This document shows positions 31,979 through 44,062 of a stretch of DNA of 64,000 nt, piece after piece (within the stretch, counting starts at the first letter, position 1; each line of letters begins with the position of its first letter). Both the position numbers and the translations under genes were made by a program. The stretch is from Stomorhina lunata (lineage: Eukaryota; Arthropoda; Insecta; Diptera; Rhiniidae): assembly GCA_933228675.1 (NCBI GenBank), contig OW121742.1, forward strand, positions 19,372,850-19,436,849. Reading direction: 5' to 3'. The notes below the pieces were generated by a model that saw nothing but the letters and a program-made list of their open reading frames with translations, was not told the DNA's origin and ran no database searches.

Positions 31979-34900
31979 ATGGAACAATTACGTGATGCCA
32001 TAAGTGTCAGAACCACGCGCCTTAACAATGTCTTGTTGGGTAAAAAAATTTACAAACATTTAACTCTGAAAATTATAAAATAGGTATATTAATCTTCTTT
32101 TTAAAGGCGGAGGACGGAGTTATGGTGTTAGTGCTGCTTTAGCGGAAACCATGACCCGAGAGGCTCTGTTGGATGCCTTCAGTTTGTTGTATGAGGAGTG
32201 TGATAAAGAAACGTTGCGCAAACGCGATAAAAATATTGCGGAATTTGTTAACAAATGTATGTATTTAGTATTTGTAAAGAATTTGTATTTATTAATTAAT
32301 GTGTTTATAGATCGTAGTATTATGGAAGAGACTAGTCGCCTTCGTGTAAATATAGAGGATTTCAGTGTACGCACTTTGATCGGCAAAGGTTACTTTGGAA
32401 ATGTCCATCTGGTAGTTGAACGTTTAACTGGCGATGTCTATGCCATGAAGAAAATTAAAAAGTCGGTGGTTACAACATCTCAAGTAAAAGAAGAACGAGA
32501 TATTATGTCCAAAAGGTGTTCAGATTGGATAACAAACTTACAATATGCATTTCAGGTAAGAACTCATCTTATATTCATATAAAATATACAATTTTTTAAA
32601 AGACGCGAAAATTTATTGAAAAATAAAAGCAGGTCAATAAGTTTTTGACTTTGAAATTTCAAACCACTTAATTGATAAATTTAAATTGCTTCTATCAAGA
32701 GTATGTCACTGAAAACATGTTTGAGAAATATTATTTTTTTTTGCACCATCCATTTTTATGGTGAAGAATTTATGGAATCAGTTGAGGCTTGTGTATATTT
32801 TTAACAATCAATAACAAAATCGATTTATTTTTCTTTTTTTTTTTTTAAGGACAATGAACATTTGTATTTAGTTATGGAATATCTACCAGGTGGAGACTTA
32901 TTAAGTCTTATGTCTAGACACGGCCCCTTTGATGAACTTTGGACTCGTTTCTATTTAGCTGAGCTAACCTTAGCAATACATGCTCTCCACGAAATGGGTT
33001 ATGTTCATCGTGATATTAAGCCTGAAAATATTTTAATAGATCGTTTTGGTCATATTAAACTGGCGGATTTTGGTAATGCTGCTGCTTTAGATCGCGATGG
33101 TCATGTCTTCAGTTTGTCTCCTGTTGGAACGCCCGATTATATAGCGCCGGAGTTGTTACAGACAATATCAACATATAAGCTGACCAAAAATATGCATGAT
33201 GTGAGTAAAATTGTATGTAAAGTTATTTATTTCTTGATATTTTTATAAAAATCATAATTATTAAGCGCTTGAAAATTAACCTTTTTTTAAACCATCACCG
33301 TATAGGTCGATAATATGTGGAGAGCAACATTTTCTCCATATGTATGTATATTATTACAAATCTGTTTTAAATTTGTTCGCGTGGAAGTATTAAAAGTTTT
33401 AATACTTCCACGCGAAAAAAAAACTTAGAATCTCTAAGAAAATTTAAGTTTTTATAAAAATATTAAATTTTTATAAAAAATTTTAATTTGTATGAAAATT
33501 TGGAATTTTTATAAAAAATTTTAATTTGTATGAAAATTTGGAATTTTTATGAAAATTTGAGTTTTTATGGAAATTTTGAATTTTTATGAAAATTTTGAAT
33601 TTAAATGAAAATTTTGGATTTTTATGAAAATTTTTAATTTTTACGAATATTTGGATTTTTTATGAAAATTTTTAATTTTTATGAAAATTTTATAGCTATC
33701 TACCAGAATAAAAGCGAGCTTTTTCGAATTCTCAATTTAAAATTTGTCAATCAATTTTTTTTTCATTAATTTTTTTTTCTCTTTTATCTTAATTTAAAGG
33801 TTTTTGTAAATTTTTTCCTTCCTTATTATAATAAGAAATTTCCCTGTACATATGTATGTAAATGTTGTATTATAATTATAAAACTAAGTAGAAAAGGAGC
33901 ATAGTTCCTAAACTCTTAACTTGTTAAGACAAATGTAAAAATAATTGATATTATTCAAATAAATGCAACTTTAAACTTTAAAAAAATGAAAATTTTGAAT
34001 TTATATAAAAATTTTTAATTTATAAAAAAATTTTGAATTTTTATGAAAATTTTTAATTTATATGAAAATTTTGAATTTATATGAAAATTTTGAATTTTTA
34101 TGAAAATTTTAAATTTTTATGATTTTTTTTTATGAAAATTTTGAATTTAAATGAAAATTTTGAATTTAAATGAAAATTTTGAATTTTTATAAAAATTTTG
34201 AAATTTTTGAAAATATTAAATTTTTATGAAAATTTTGAATTTGTATGAAAATTTTTAATTTTTGAAAATTGAAAATTTTTATGAAAATTTTGAATGTTTA
34301 TGAAAATTTTGAATTTATATGAAAATTTTGAATGTTTATGAAAATTTTGATTTTTTATTAAAATTTTGAATTTATATGAAAATTTTGAATTTATATGAAA
34401 ATTTTGAATTTATATGAAAATTTTGAATTTATATAAAAATTTTGAATTTATATGAAAATTTTGAATTCTTGTGAAAATTTTTAATTTTTATAAAAATTTT
34501 GAATTTTATAAAAATTTTGAATTTTATAAAAATTTTGAATTTTTATGAAAATTTTGAGTTTATATGAAAATTTTTAATTTTTATGAAAATTTTGAATTTA
34601 TATGAAAATTTTGAATTTTTATAAAAATTTTGGATTTTTATGAAAATTTTTAATTTTTACGAATATTTTGATTTTTTATGAAAATTTTGAATTTTTATGA
34701 AAATTTTATAGCTATCTACCAGAATAAAAGCGAACTTTTTCGAATTCTCAATTTAAAATTTGTCAATCAATATATGATTTCATTAAGAAATATATACTAA
34801 ATATTCATAAATAACTTATTAAATTTTAATTCGTATTATGTATACTAATATTTTCAGGTTAGTTGCGATTATTGGTCAATGGGTATAATTGGATATGAAC

Positions 34901-37900
34901 TAATGTGCGAAATAACACCTTTTCATGAAGACAACGTGCATGAAACCTATTCAAAAATTCTTAGTCACTGTGAGGAGAGTCGCCTTAAAGAGTTGATTTC
35001 ATTTCCTGTCGAATTAAAACTATCCAATAACTACAAAAATCTTATAGAATCTTTAGTCACTAATCCCTCTCAACGATTGAACTATGAAGCTATACGGAAA
35101 CATCCATTTTTCGAAAATACCAAATGGGAAACGTTGCGATCAGAGGTTCCTCCAATTATTCCCAAATTAAAAGGCAATGATGATACGTCTAATTTTGAAG
35201 ATGTACAGCGAAAGAAAACTAAAGTGGCTGGTCCGAACGCTAAAAAATCGCTGAGTACATTGATGAGTTCGAATGAGTTTTGTGGCAAAGATTTGCCATT
35301 TATTGGTTATAGTTTTGTACATATGGAAAAGAATGATGTGGAGGCCGGAGCTATAGAGGATGCAAGATATACGAAGGTAAACAATAAGTTAAAGGAGTTG
35401 CAACAGAAGCACAAAGAACGTCTGGGGGAAATAACCCTACTACAACAAAAACTTTTAAGAGCTGAGTTGACTGCAAAACAATCGAATACTCAGTCTAAAA
35501 TTTTACAAGATGCTAAAGATGAAATAACAAAAATGAAGAATATTATTAAAGAGAAGAATTTAGAACTGGCCAATAGTCGTACACAAATTAAAACTTTACA
35601 AAGTTCACTCAAGATTGAGCAGGAGATGTGGGAAAAGAAAGAGGCCACAATTACCGATCTCTTGCGAATGAATCGTCAAAAGTATGAAGATGCAAAAAAT
35701 GCCACAGAATCGCGTTATGAAAAACGTATTTCAGAAAAGAAAGCTGAAATTAATGCTATTAACAAAAAACTTGATGAGCGAGAAGCAGAACTTACAGCTA
35801 AGTTGGAAGAATGCGCTCACTTACAGGAAAAAATGATAAATTACAAAGAAATGTTGAAACAGCAAAAAGAGCAGGCTCAAAAAGAACTGGAAGAGTACGA
35901 AAAAAATAAAACCCACTTAATCGATATATACGAGCAAAAATTAATAGAATTACGTAATAAGCTAAGAAATGAAAAAGATCACAAGTCGCGGTTAACCATG
36001 GAATTAAGAGATGTCAGAAGTGAGTTAGATGATACTATAATATCTACAAAATCTTCAGAGGAGGCTAAACAAGCTACAGCAAAAACTACAGAAGAAATTC
36101 TAAAGCGTTTAAATAATGAAATTAAATCGAATAATGAGTTGCATAAACAAAATAGTGAATATCAACAAAAGTATTCTGAGGCAATGAAACAAATAGAAAC
36201 ATTACAGCAGGATATTAATCGTTTAGAACGGGATTTACAGGTAAATATAAGGATTTATTGACAAATTAGTTTTTATACACTTCATCACCAAAGGTGGGAA
36301 GCATGGAAATATTTGTCTTAACACAACTTTAAGTACACAGATCGACTCATAATCTTTCTGATTCGATTTAGCGTTGTTTATCAAGCTGGTCGAGCTGTTG
36401 AATAGACGCCAATTTTCAATATACATATTTAGGCATTTATGTTGTTTCAGAAACAGAAAAAAGTCTTTTCTTTTTGCCGAATTGTGATCCTGAACATGCT
36501 AAACTATATGACTTCAGCCCAACATAAGCTTTGGCTCTATACATAAAGCACATTTTTTTTGGCAAATTTAGTTTAATTTATTTATATGTTTAGTTTATAT
36601 AATACTGTCACTTCTGCGATATAATTGCTAATATCGCAGGAGTGACAGTCCCTGGTCGGAATATTAAGATTTCTGAGTAGTTCCGGTACGGAGAACCGAC
36701 TGCCGTAGGAACGAATAGTGGAAATGTGACTTCGGACAAATATTTGCCTTTAGCACGTCGTCAGATCTCTGATCCTTTCAAACATTTTTTGAACCACATT
36801 TTGCAACAAAGCTACTCTTATCTTAATGCTACAGCGCTTTCTTCATAGCGTCAGTTGCTAGTGGTTTGTTCACGTAAACCGGCCTTTCAAATGGCCTACA
36901 GAAAAAATCTAGCGACAGTAAATCACAAGAACGAGGAGGCCATAACACCATCAAGAAATTTTTGTGTGGCTTTTGGCGTTTCCTTTCTCATTTTTGAAAA
37001 AAAGAACAGGAAGATAATGCCGCGAAAATTGGAATATTATTTTGACATCTTACGTTTACAGATTTCAAATCGGCCCATGTTTGATCATGTCTCCTTCCCC
37101 TTCAATATCAATTATCAAATTTTTTTTAAAATACTGCGAAAATCTCAAAAACGCTTATAAATTTGATTTTAGCTTAAACTTTTCACAGATGGGTCTTCTG
37201 TAAACAAAAACCGTAAAAATTATCAGCCCTAATCTGCGTTTCGATTAGGTCTTCGCATTAATCTTCGCTACAGTTAAAAACTGTTTTTCGTAGTACATAC
37301 TTGACCCTAGCTCCCATATCAGATCAGCCAAAAATTACATAAATATATTTAAATCTCTAGAAAATGTTAAAGGAATATTAACCACAAAAAATTAAGAAAA
37401 CAAATTTGGGTTATCAAATAGTTGGACTTGTTTTAATGTTTATTTTTTACTATTTTCTTAACATTTTAACATTAAAGGTTGCCGAATGTAGTAAAAACTT
37501 AGCTGAGAGCAGTTTAGCTACCCAAACATCCCCATATGAAACCGCACCCGGTTCGTTAACAGATATTCGTGTTATTGAAGAGCAGTTACGTGCCGATTTA
37601 GAAACGGCCAAAGAAAACGAAAATAGCCAAAAGGTTAGAGCTGATAAACTTCAAAATATTGTGGCCAAAATGGAAGAAATGTTAGAGCGATTCAACGAAC
37701 AAAGTCTCTCGCCTACCAAACCACTGCCAGCTCCTCGCAATGGTCATGGCCACGGTCACGTTCAGACTGTGGGTGATATGTTGGAAAAACAAAATGAAAA
37801 ACTAGAGGATAAGCTGGCAGCTGTGCGCGAGCAAATGATTGTGGAAAGACAATCGGCACGTGCTGCTAATTTGGCTTTATGGAAGGCAGAAAAACAGCTA

Positions 37901-40900
37901 GAAGAAGTCTTATCTGAAAAGAAAATGACTCAAAGAAGAATGGAATTAACAGAAGAACGTATTAAAAAAGTACAAATGGAAAAGGAAGAGGCCATCCGTT
38001 TGTGTAAAATGACCGAAGATGCTAAAAAACAAAAAGAAGAAGTAATTGAAGAACTAAAACACGAGATTAAAGCTTTAAAGGCAGACATCCTTAAGGAGCA
38101 TCGTATGTGGGAAAGGGCAGAACAAGAGCGTATGAAATGCAAGTCTGAGGTAAGTGGTTGTTTTTCTCAATTATAACTTTAAATATGAATTAAAGTGTTA
38201 TAATTACAGGTAATTGAACACATTTCTAATTGCAAAAAATTGGAGGATAAACTAAGCGAAGCTAGACAAAAACTACAACAGTGTCAACAAAAATGTGATA
38301 AACTTGATCTTGAAAATAAATCTCTGATCAAAGAAATCAACGATGAAAAGGATTGTCAATCAAACATAAGTGACCAGTGCTCAGCCTTGCAAATACAATT
38401 GAAGAACCTGCAAGACAACTACGAACGCCTAAAATATGCTTGTACCGTAACTGATACACAGTTGACCGAGGTGGAGAGCATGTTAGAGAAAGAGCAAAAA
38501 TGCAATAAATCGCAGCAGGAAAAACTAGATCATTTGTATGCAGTCGCTCGTGAAAAGGACGAATTGGAAGCTCAACTAAAAAAACAATTGAGTGAAGAAC
38601 AATTGCAAAAACAAACAGCTGAAACAAACATTATTACTTTAACTAATGAATTGCAAGAGTGTCGTTCTAATTTAGAGGAATTACAACGAAAGTTCTCTAA
38701 TCAACAGCAATATACCATGGAACAAACGACTAATCTTTTTGTAACACAAGAGAAGGTTGAAGTCCTGCAAAGTGAAAATCAAAATATACAAGCTGTTAAC
38801 GACAATCATCAGCGAGAGTTAGTGCTTCTGAAAGAAGAGAATGCTCGTATATTATCCGATCTCTTTATTGCCAAGGAGGAGTCTCAACAATTGCAACAAA
38901 ATCTTAAGGATGTCTATGGGCAAAATGGTGATCTACAAAATGAATTGCAAGATATGAAGAGATTACTTGAGGAGAAGGAAAATTTCTATCTACAAAGAGA
39001 TATTAAATCCACTGCCACCCTTGCTCAGCATAAGAAACTAATAGATTATCTTCAATTAAAAGTAGAGGATTTAACTCAAAAGAAAAAGAAAACTCTGGCT
39101 GATAAAATATTTGGAACTAATGCGCTAACGCATTCCAGCAAAAAGGAAAATAGTGCTCCGATGAGCGTAGAAACTTCAATACTTTACCGCACTCTACAAG
39201 AAGAATTGAAAAGGGAAAAAATCAAATCCAAATCCCTGCAAGAACAGTTGGACAAATTACAAGAAAAGGAAGTAGTAGACAGTATACGATCTCCTTTAAA
39301 AAGTAAAGAGAATCAAGTTGAGCATAAAAAAGATCATAACAAGATGGCAGTATCAACATTACCACGGTCCAGCAAACCTTCTCCAAGAAAGCAGCATCAT
39401 GAAAATCGTACTGCTGTTACAAACGAAACTTCTACTAACTCTAACAACTCCGAAAATATTGATGAGTGCGGTACTGCAAAACACTTACAGTCTCATCACC
39501 GTTTTGAATTAGCTTTACAGGAAACTAACATTGAAGTAGTTGTTTGCTTGGCCTGCAAAAATCCAGTTGTATCCGGTGCTGCATACTGGAAGTGTAGAGA
39601 GTGCAAAAACTCTGCGCATCGAAAGTGTCGTAGTGATGTGAAACAGGCTTGCGGTGATGTGGGTTCCATTTTGGCAAGACTTGATTGTGAATCAACAGAG
39701 GAGTGCCTGGAAACAATTAATAACGAAGCTACTGCACCTCCCCTAGAAACCGATCTAGATGGCGAGTCTGTAGGAAAATTTTCTTATGAAGGTAAATTAG
39801 ACGAAAACGATGGCACAAGTTGTGATGATTCTTCGGCGCTTGGTAGCAAAAATTATGAAGGACGGTTAATATTTTCTGTACCACCAGAAAATACATTAGA
39901 AGTTGCTTGCGCTTATGAGATGGAAGAAAATAAAATTCTTTTGCTTGGCTGCAACACCGGATTATATGCTTTACATACTGAACAACAAAAATTGGTACAT
40001 ATAGCTGGTGTGGATGCTGTCAGCTGTATAGCTATTTCTCAACCTTTGGCCAAGGTTATCATGGTAGGTGCCAACGGGGAATCGCTATATCAGTGCGACT
40101 TAAGACATTTGCAATCCCGAAGTCAATCGAGTGCTTGCTTAAAGCCCGCCTTGGAAGCATCTGTTTTAGATCTTCCATTTGCTAATCGAACATCTACTGA
40201 AAAGTGGAAGTTAGTACAAATATCTCAAGAAACCGAACAACCTTTGGATACCGTTGCCATTGCAGCCACTTCGACTCGCATTGTCATTCTTAAGTACGAT
40301 GTGAAACAGCAGAAATTTAAACCCGTACGAGCTTTAGACACTGCAACTCCTGTTACATCCATTTTCTATACACGTCATACTGCCATTGTTAGTTCGGATA
40401 AATTTTTCGAAATTGATTTATCGACCTACGGTGCTGAAGAGTTTATAGACGTTACAGATCAATCTCTTTCACACACGCATAATTGTCAACCTGTAGTAGC
40501 GCTGCGTATCTCGAAACAGGAATTTTTACTGTGTTTTATGGAATGTGGCGTTTTTGTTGATGAATATGGTTGTCGCTCTCGTCCCTATGATATCAATTGG
40601 GAATATACACCTTGTGGTTTTATGTATCGTGCACCTTTCTTGTACGTTGCTCATTTCCAATCTGTGCAAATAATTCGTTTACATCGTTCCTATACCAATG
40701 AAATGATGACAGCTACGACTAACCAAAAAGATTTAGATGCTGATGTCGATGATGCCAGTAATGGTCCGCAATTAAAACGCTCGTATTTACCCTTCTACAT
40801 GCCAACACTTTTAACAGAAAGCGGTAAATTTAACGCTTTCATGCTGGCCATACAAAAAAGTTCGGGTCTTCAGGAGATCTTACACCTTGATGCTTTGCGA

Positions 40901-40993
40901 GTCTTTAAGCAACAACACAATGCGTCGATAGATACTATTTCGTCTATTGCAACTTCTGTGACGTTGGATTCGATAGCTACAGCCACCGAATAG
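31979..40993 (+). CDS. sti: Citron Rho-interacting kinase (sticky)
   Basis: Seven exons: 31979-32039, 32107-32256, 32311-32555, 32850-33200, 34858-36240, 37478-38149, 38210-40993; 1881 aa, close to Drosophila Sticky. It is the cleavage-furrow and midbody kinase needed for abscission, binding Rho and kinesin-6/Pavarotti partners. Kinase domain about residues 88-355: glycine loop GKGYFGNV (G95-G100), lysine K117, HRDIKPEN (205-212), DFG at 225-227, GTPDYIAPE. Then an AGC C-terminal tail, a coiled coil of roughly 900 residues (about 440-1340), a C1 zinc finger at about 1383-1432 (CLACKNPVVSGAAYWKC then HRKC), and a citron homology (CNH) domain from about 1502 to 1790 (GRLIFSVPPENTLEV, LLLGCNTGLYAL, YRAPFLYVAHFQ). 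All catalytic motifs present, so an active kinase is predicted. Poly(A) signal AATAAA at 41164-41169. Confidence 0.97.
33201..34857 (+). repeat. sticky intron 4: 20-bp AT-rich tandem array with duplicated flank
   Basis: Two blocks (about 33,430-33,690 and 33,985-34,720) of a 20-bp unit of the type TGAATTTATATGAAAATTTT, with drift between units. The end of each block and its unique flank are duplicated: 33616-33755 and 34632-34771 align at a constant offset of 1016 bp, with few changes, over about 140 bp. A perfect 20-bp-arm hairpin precedes the first block (33376-33416). The intron keeps GTGAGT and TTTTCAG splice sites. Confidence 0.9.
33376..33416. repeat. Perfect hairpin in sticky intron 4
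   Basis: Arms 33376-33395 and 33397-33416, 20 bp each with no mismatch (TTCGCGTGGAAGTATTAAAA and its reverse complement), one-base centre. Confidence 0.9.
36241..37477 (+). other. sticky intron 5 with repeats
   Basis: 1.24 kb. Pieces of dispersed repeat A at 36,290-36,430 and 37,060-37,330. A hairpin at 36604-36649 (19-bp arms with one mismatch, 8-bp loop). The phrase GTTCCGGTACGGAGAAC near 36,680 recurs with one change near 52,886 in tral intron 7. An open frame at 36855-37160 matches no protein I recognise. Confidence 0.65.
36604..36649. repeat. Hairpin in sticky intron 5
   Basis: 36604-36622 (ACTGTCACTTCTGCGATAT) is the inverted complement of 36631-36649 except for one base; loop of 8 nt. 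Confidence 0.85.
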
Positions 40994-43900
40994 TAATGAT
41001 ATTTTATTATAGTTTTTGTTTTTTATGTTGCATGTACATATTTAAAAGTTACATGTTATTTTTTAAACTTTACTTTGGTTAAAGCATTTTTGTAAGATTT
41101 TATTTTAATTATTTTGGCTGAATTATTTCTTATATGTATTTTATTTATGTACAAAATTAATGAAATAAAAAATATTTTTTTTTTATTTTATCTACTGCTA
41201 ATTTTACTAAAACCTCAAAATTTTAGTCCAAAAGTCAAATTTTTACCAAAATCTGAATTATTTTTGCAAAATACAAAAATAGGATTTAGTTAGATTTTAA
41301 CCTCCTTATTCATAAACGATTTATAAAATTATAATTGTTGGAATTTTTTCATAGAAAATTTGATTTATAAGCTTTTTATAACATTTTTTTTGTTTATGCC
41401 CTTATTCATAATCAATTTTTATCAAAAGTATAGATATTTAATTTATTTTTTTATGCCCTTATACTCCTGTACTTTAACGAAACAACCCAAACTTACTCAA
41501 AAGTTTTAACGTACAAATTTTTCAAAACAAATTGTTTTTTTTTTTAGTAATTTCTGACAGTGTTGTGTAGTTTCGTTAGAGTACGAGAACAAACATAAAA
41601 GTTATATTAAAATCGATACTCATCAAAAGAACTTAACGAAGCTTTTAAAAAAATGTATTTACTCAAAAAAAATGTTCACCATAAAATGTTACAAACAAGA
41701 TATTTTGATGATGTTGAGCAATAGATTATGCTAGTTTTATAATCCTAACAAACCAAACGATAATGATGTCATAAAGATATCATTTACTCGGCAGCAGTTC
41801 CAAGAATGATATCATTATAGACTCTAAAGTAATAGTAGTCTCCTACAAAAAGGTATACTCGATTATGATATCATCATTTTTGAAAATAATGATATCATTA
41901 ACAATATCGAAAAAAAAGTCAATATGATATTTTCTCGATATTTGCCGAGATTTAGAAAAATAATGATATAACGATATCATTAACTATTATAATATATAAT
42001 ACTATAACAATATGTATTTATAAGAAATAAAGTGCATTTTAAGCTCTGTACTATTTGTCAGATTTATTTGTGAATTATGAATCATTTACAAAGTCATTAA
42101 GACATAAATTTTCTTAGCGGCTATATATTCTCCATTCTGTTTATGTGTCATTGCGTCCATATGGATTCGTTTGCTTTAAACGAATTTGTGTTTTTAGCAC
42201 GGCGATGTTTACCTAAAAATATAAAATAGATATAAGCTTATAATAATATAATTTATAAATATTCAATACAAGCAAAATAATACTTGTGAGTCGTCATGGT
42301 ATAGCAGAGGTCCCAAGTTCAATCCCCAGCCAGACCCACTAGCAAAAACAAATTTTCAAATTATCAGAGCCGGAGACAAAACGTATGTTACTTTCAATGA
42401 GAAGTATCCGTTGTTATAATTGGAATGTCGAGGAAATTGAATGTAATACTTACATAAATTTTAATTTGGACAAGTTTGAATTAAAAGCCGCTGCTCTTTA
42501 AATACATTTGAAATCTGTTATAAAGAAACGATATGAATTTAAAAACAAATTCAAATCAATGTTACAATTACTTACCAGTTTTATATTCTTTATTTAAAGA
42601 CACGTTATTTTGATTAATTATAACATATTTAATGAATATTGCAATAATTTTCTTTATTTTTTTTTTATACTAATGAAAATTTTTGATTTTTAATTCTAAG
42701 TTCAAAATTTTATAACCGAGTTTTTATTCGATTTTTTAAAAAATATATTATAACAATATCATTTAGTCAAATGACTCTTCAAATTTTAAAAATATTATAG
42801 GTCATAAGTGATACAGTATCGTTTTTGCTTAGTTTGTGATTGAAATAAATAATACAAATTTTAATCTCTTGGGGAAAAGTGGGGGTACTTATTTCATTCG
42901 TCCTTACTGTAGACAGCTTTAATGCTGTATTACTTAAATATAAGTAACTATTTAATTTATATTAGTAATTAAATATTATTCTATTGTAGAAAAACATCTT
43001 AAATCTTCAATAAAAAATGCCATAAATTCGTATCTATAAAATATTAGATTTAACATTTTTATTAAAAATATACATTTGAATTTCGCGCCATTCAAAATAA
43101 TTCGGCCATCTTTTTGTGCACATTTTTGTTATATTTTGCAAAAACAAAAAAAACTATAACTGGTCTCTTTTTACCAAATAGTTTTCGCTGAAAAGTTGAC
43201 ATGTGTTGTCTCACTCTTTAACGTTTTGCATAACGAACAAGAGCGCAAAGAAAAACAACAAAAATAATAATTTCATTACAGTGCTGCCAACTGTGGACAA
43301 CAATAAAGAATATGCATAGTTGCGTGTGTGTGTGTGTGTCTGTTACGTTTTATTGATGTTGCCACTATAGCTGTCTTTTTTTAACCTTAAACTATAACAA
43401 ATGTCGCCATATTGCGTATTAAAATGTAACACTGTTTCTTCCACTTTTGACGAGGCAAGTAGGCAAGCAAGGCGAACGAACGAACAACTGTCGTTGAAAA
43501 AGGCAGAATAAAGTGGAAAGTTTAATTTTTCCTCTAGGAAAATTAACGCAATTTCGGCCTTTAAATAATAAATAATTTGTTATTAATTGTGTTTGCACAA
43601 ATTATAAACTATTGATAAAAGAATTATAAGTGTTTGGCCGCCGAAAAAAAGAAAGTGAATTTCCAAAGTAAAAGCCATCTTGCGACCGAGTCGTTTTTTT
43701 TTTTCTTTCTTCTGCTATAGGCAGAGTGTTAGGTAGTGACTGAGCAAATATAGACAAATAAAAAAGGCCAACTTTATATTTCGGTTGATTGTTTTACATC
43801 AGTAATTAAATAATTGAGTAAAAAAAGAAGAAATAAGAACCAAGCAGTGCGAAAAAATTGTTGAAATTTATTTTCGAAAAAAGTGTAAACGTGTATCTGC

Positions 43901-44062
43901 GGCTATTTCTTTTAAGTTGATGTAAAAAAACACACCGCAAAAAGCAAAAAGACTGCTTTGTTGTTGTACACACAAATTTTTTCTTTTATAATTTTTGTTT
44001 CCATTGTTCATCAAAATATATAATTTTTGATTGCGCAAATTTTAAAAGCTACAACAAACAAA
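40994..44062 (+). other. Intergenic region sticky / trailer hitch
   Basis: 3.07 kb between genes on the same strand. Contents: the sticky 3' UTR to about 41,190, a cluster of GATATC palindromes (41,770-41,985), a B-box-like CAAGTTCAATCCCC at about 42,312-42,325 that may be a tRNA-derived SINE trace, a (TG)n run at 43,324-43,339, and from about 43,400 the probable promoter and long 5' UTR of tral. GTGCTGCCA (43281-43289) and GATGTTGCCA (43355-43364) match the promoter-proximal motif seen elsewhere. No further gene. Confidence 0.6.
43324..43339 (+). repeat. (GT)n microsatellite
   Basis: GTGTGTGTGTGTGTGT run upstream of tral. Confidence 0.85.

Noticed and set aside
36855..37160. 101-codon open frame in sticky intron 5
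   Set aside because: Lies in dispersed repeat sequence and does not resemble any known protein; sticky exons splice around it.
42283..42350. Second tRNA or complete SINE
   Set aside because: Only a B-box-like CAAGTTCAATCCCC and a weak A-box 17 nt apart; too short to call as a feature of its own.
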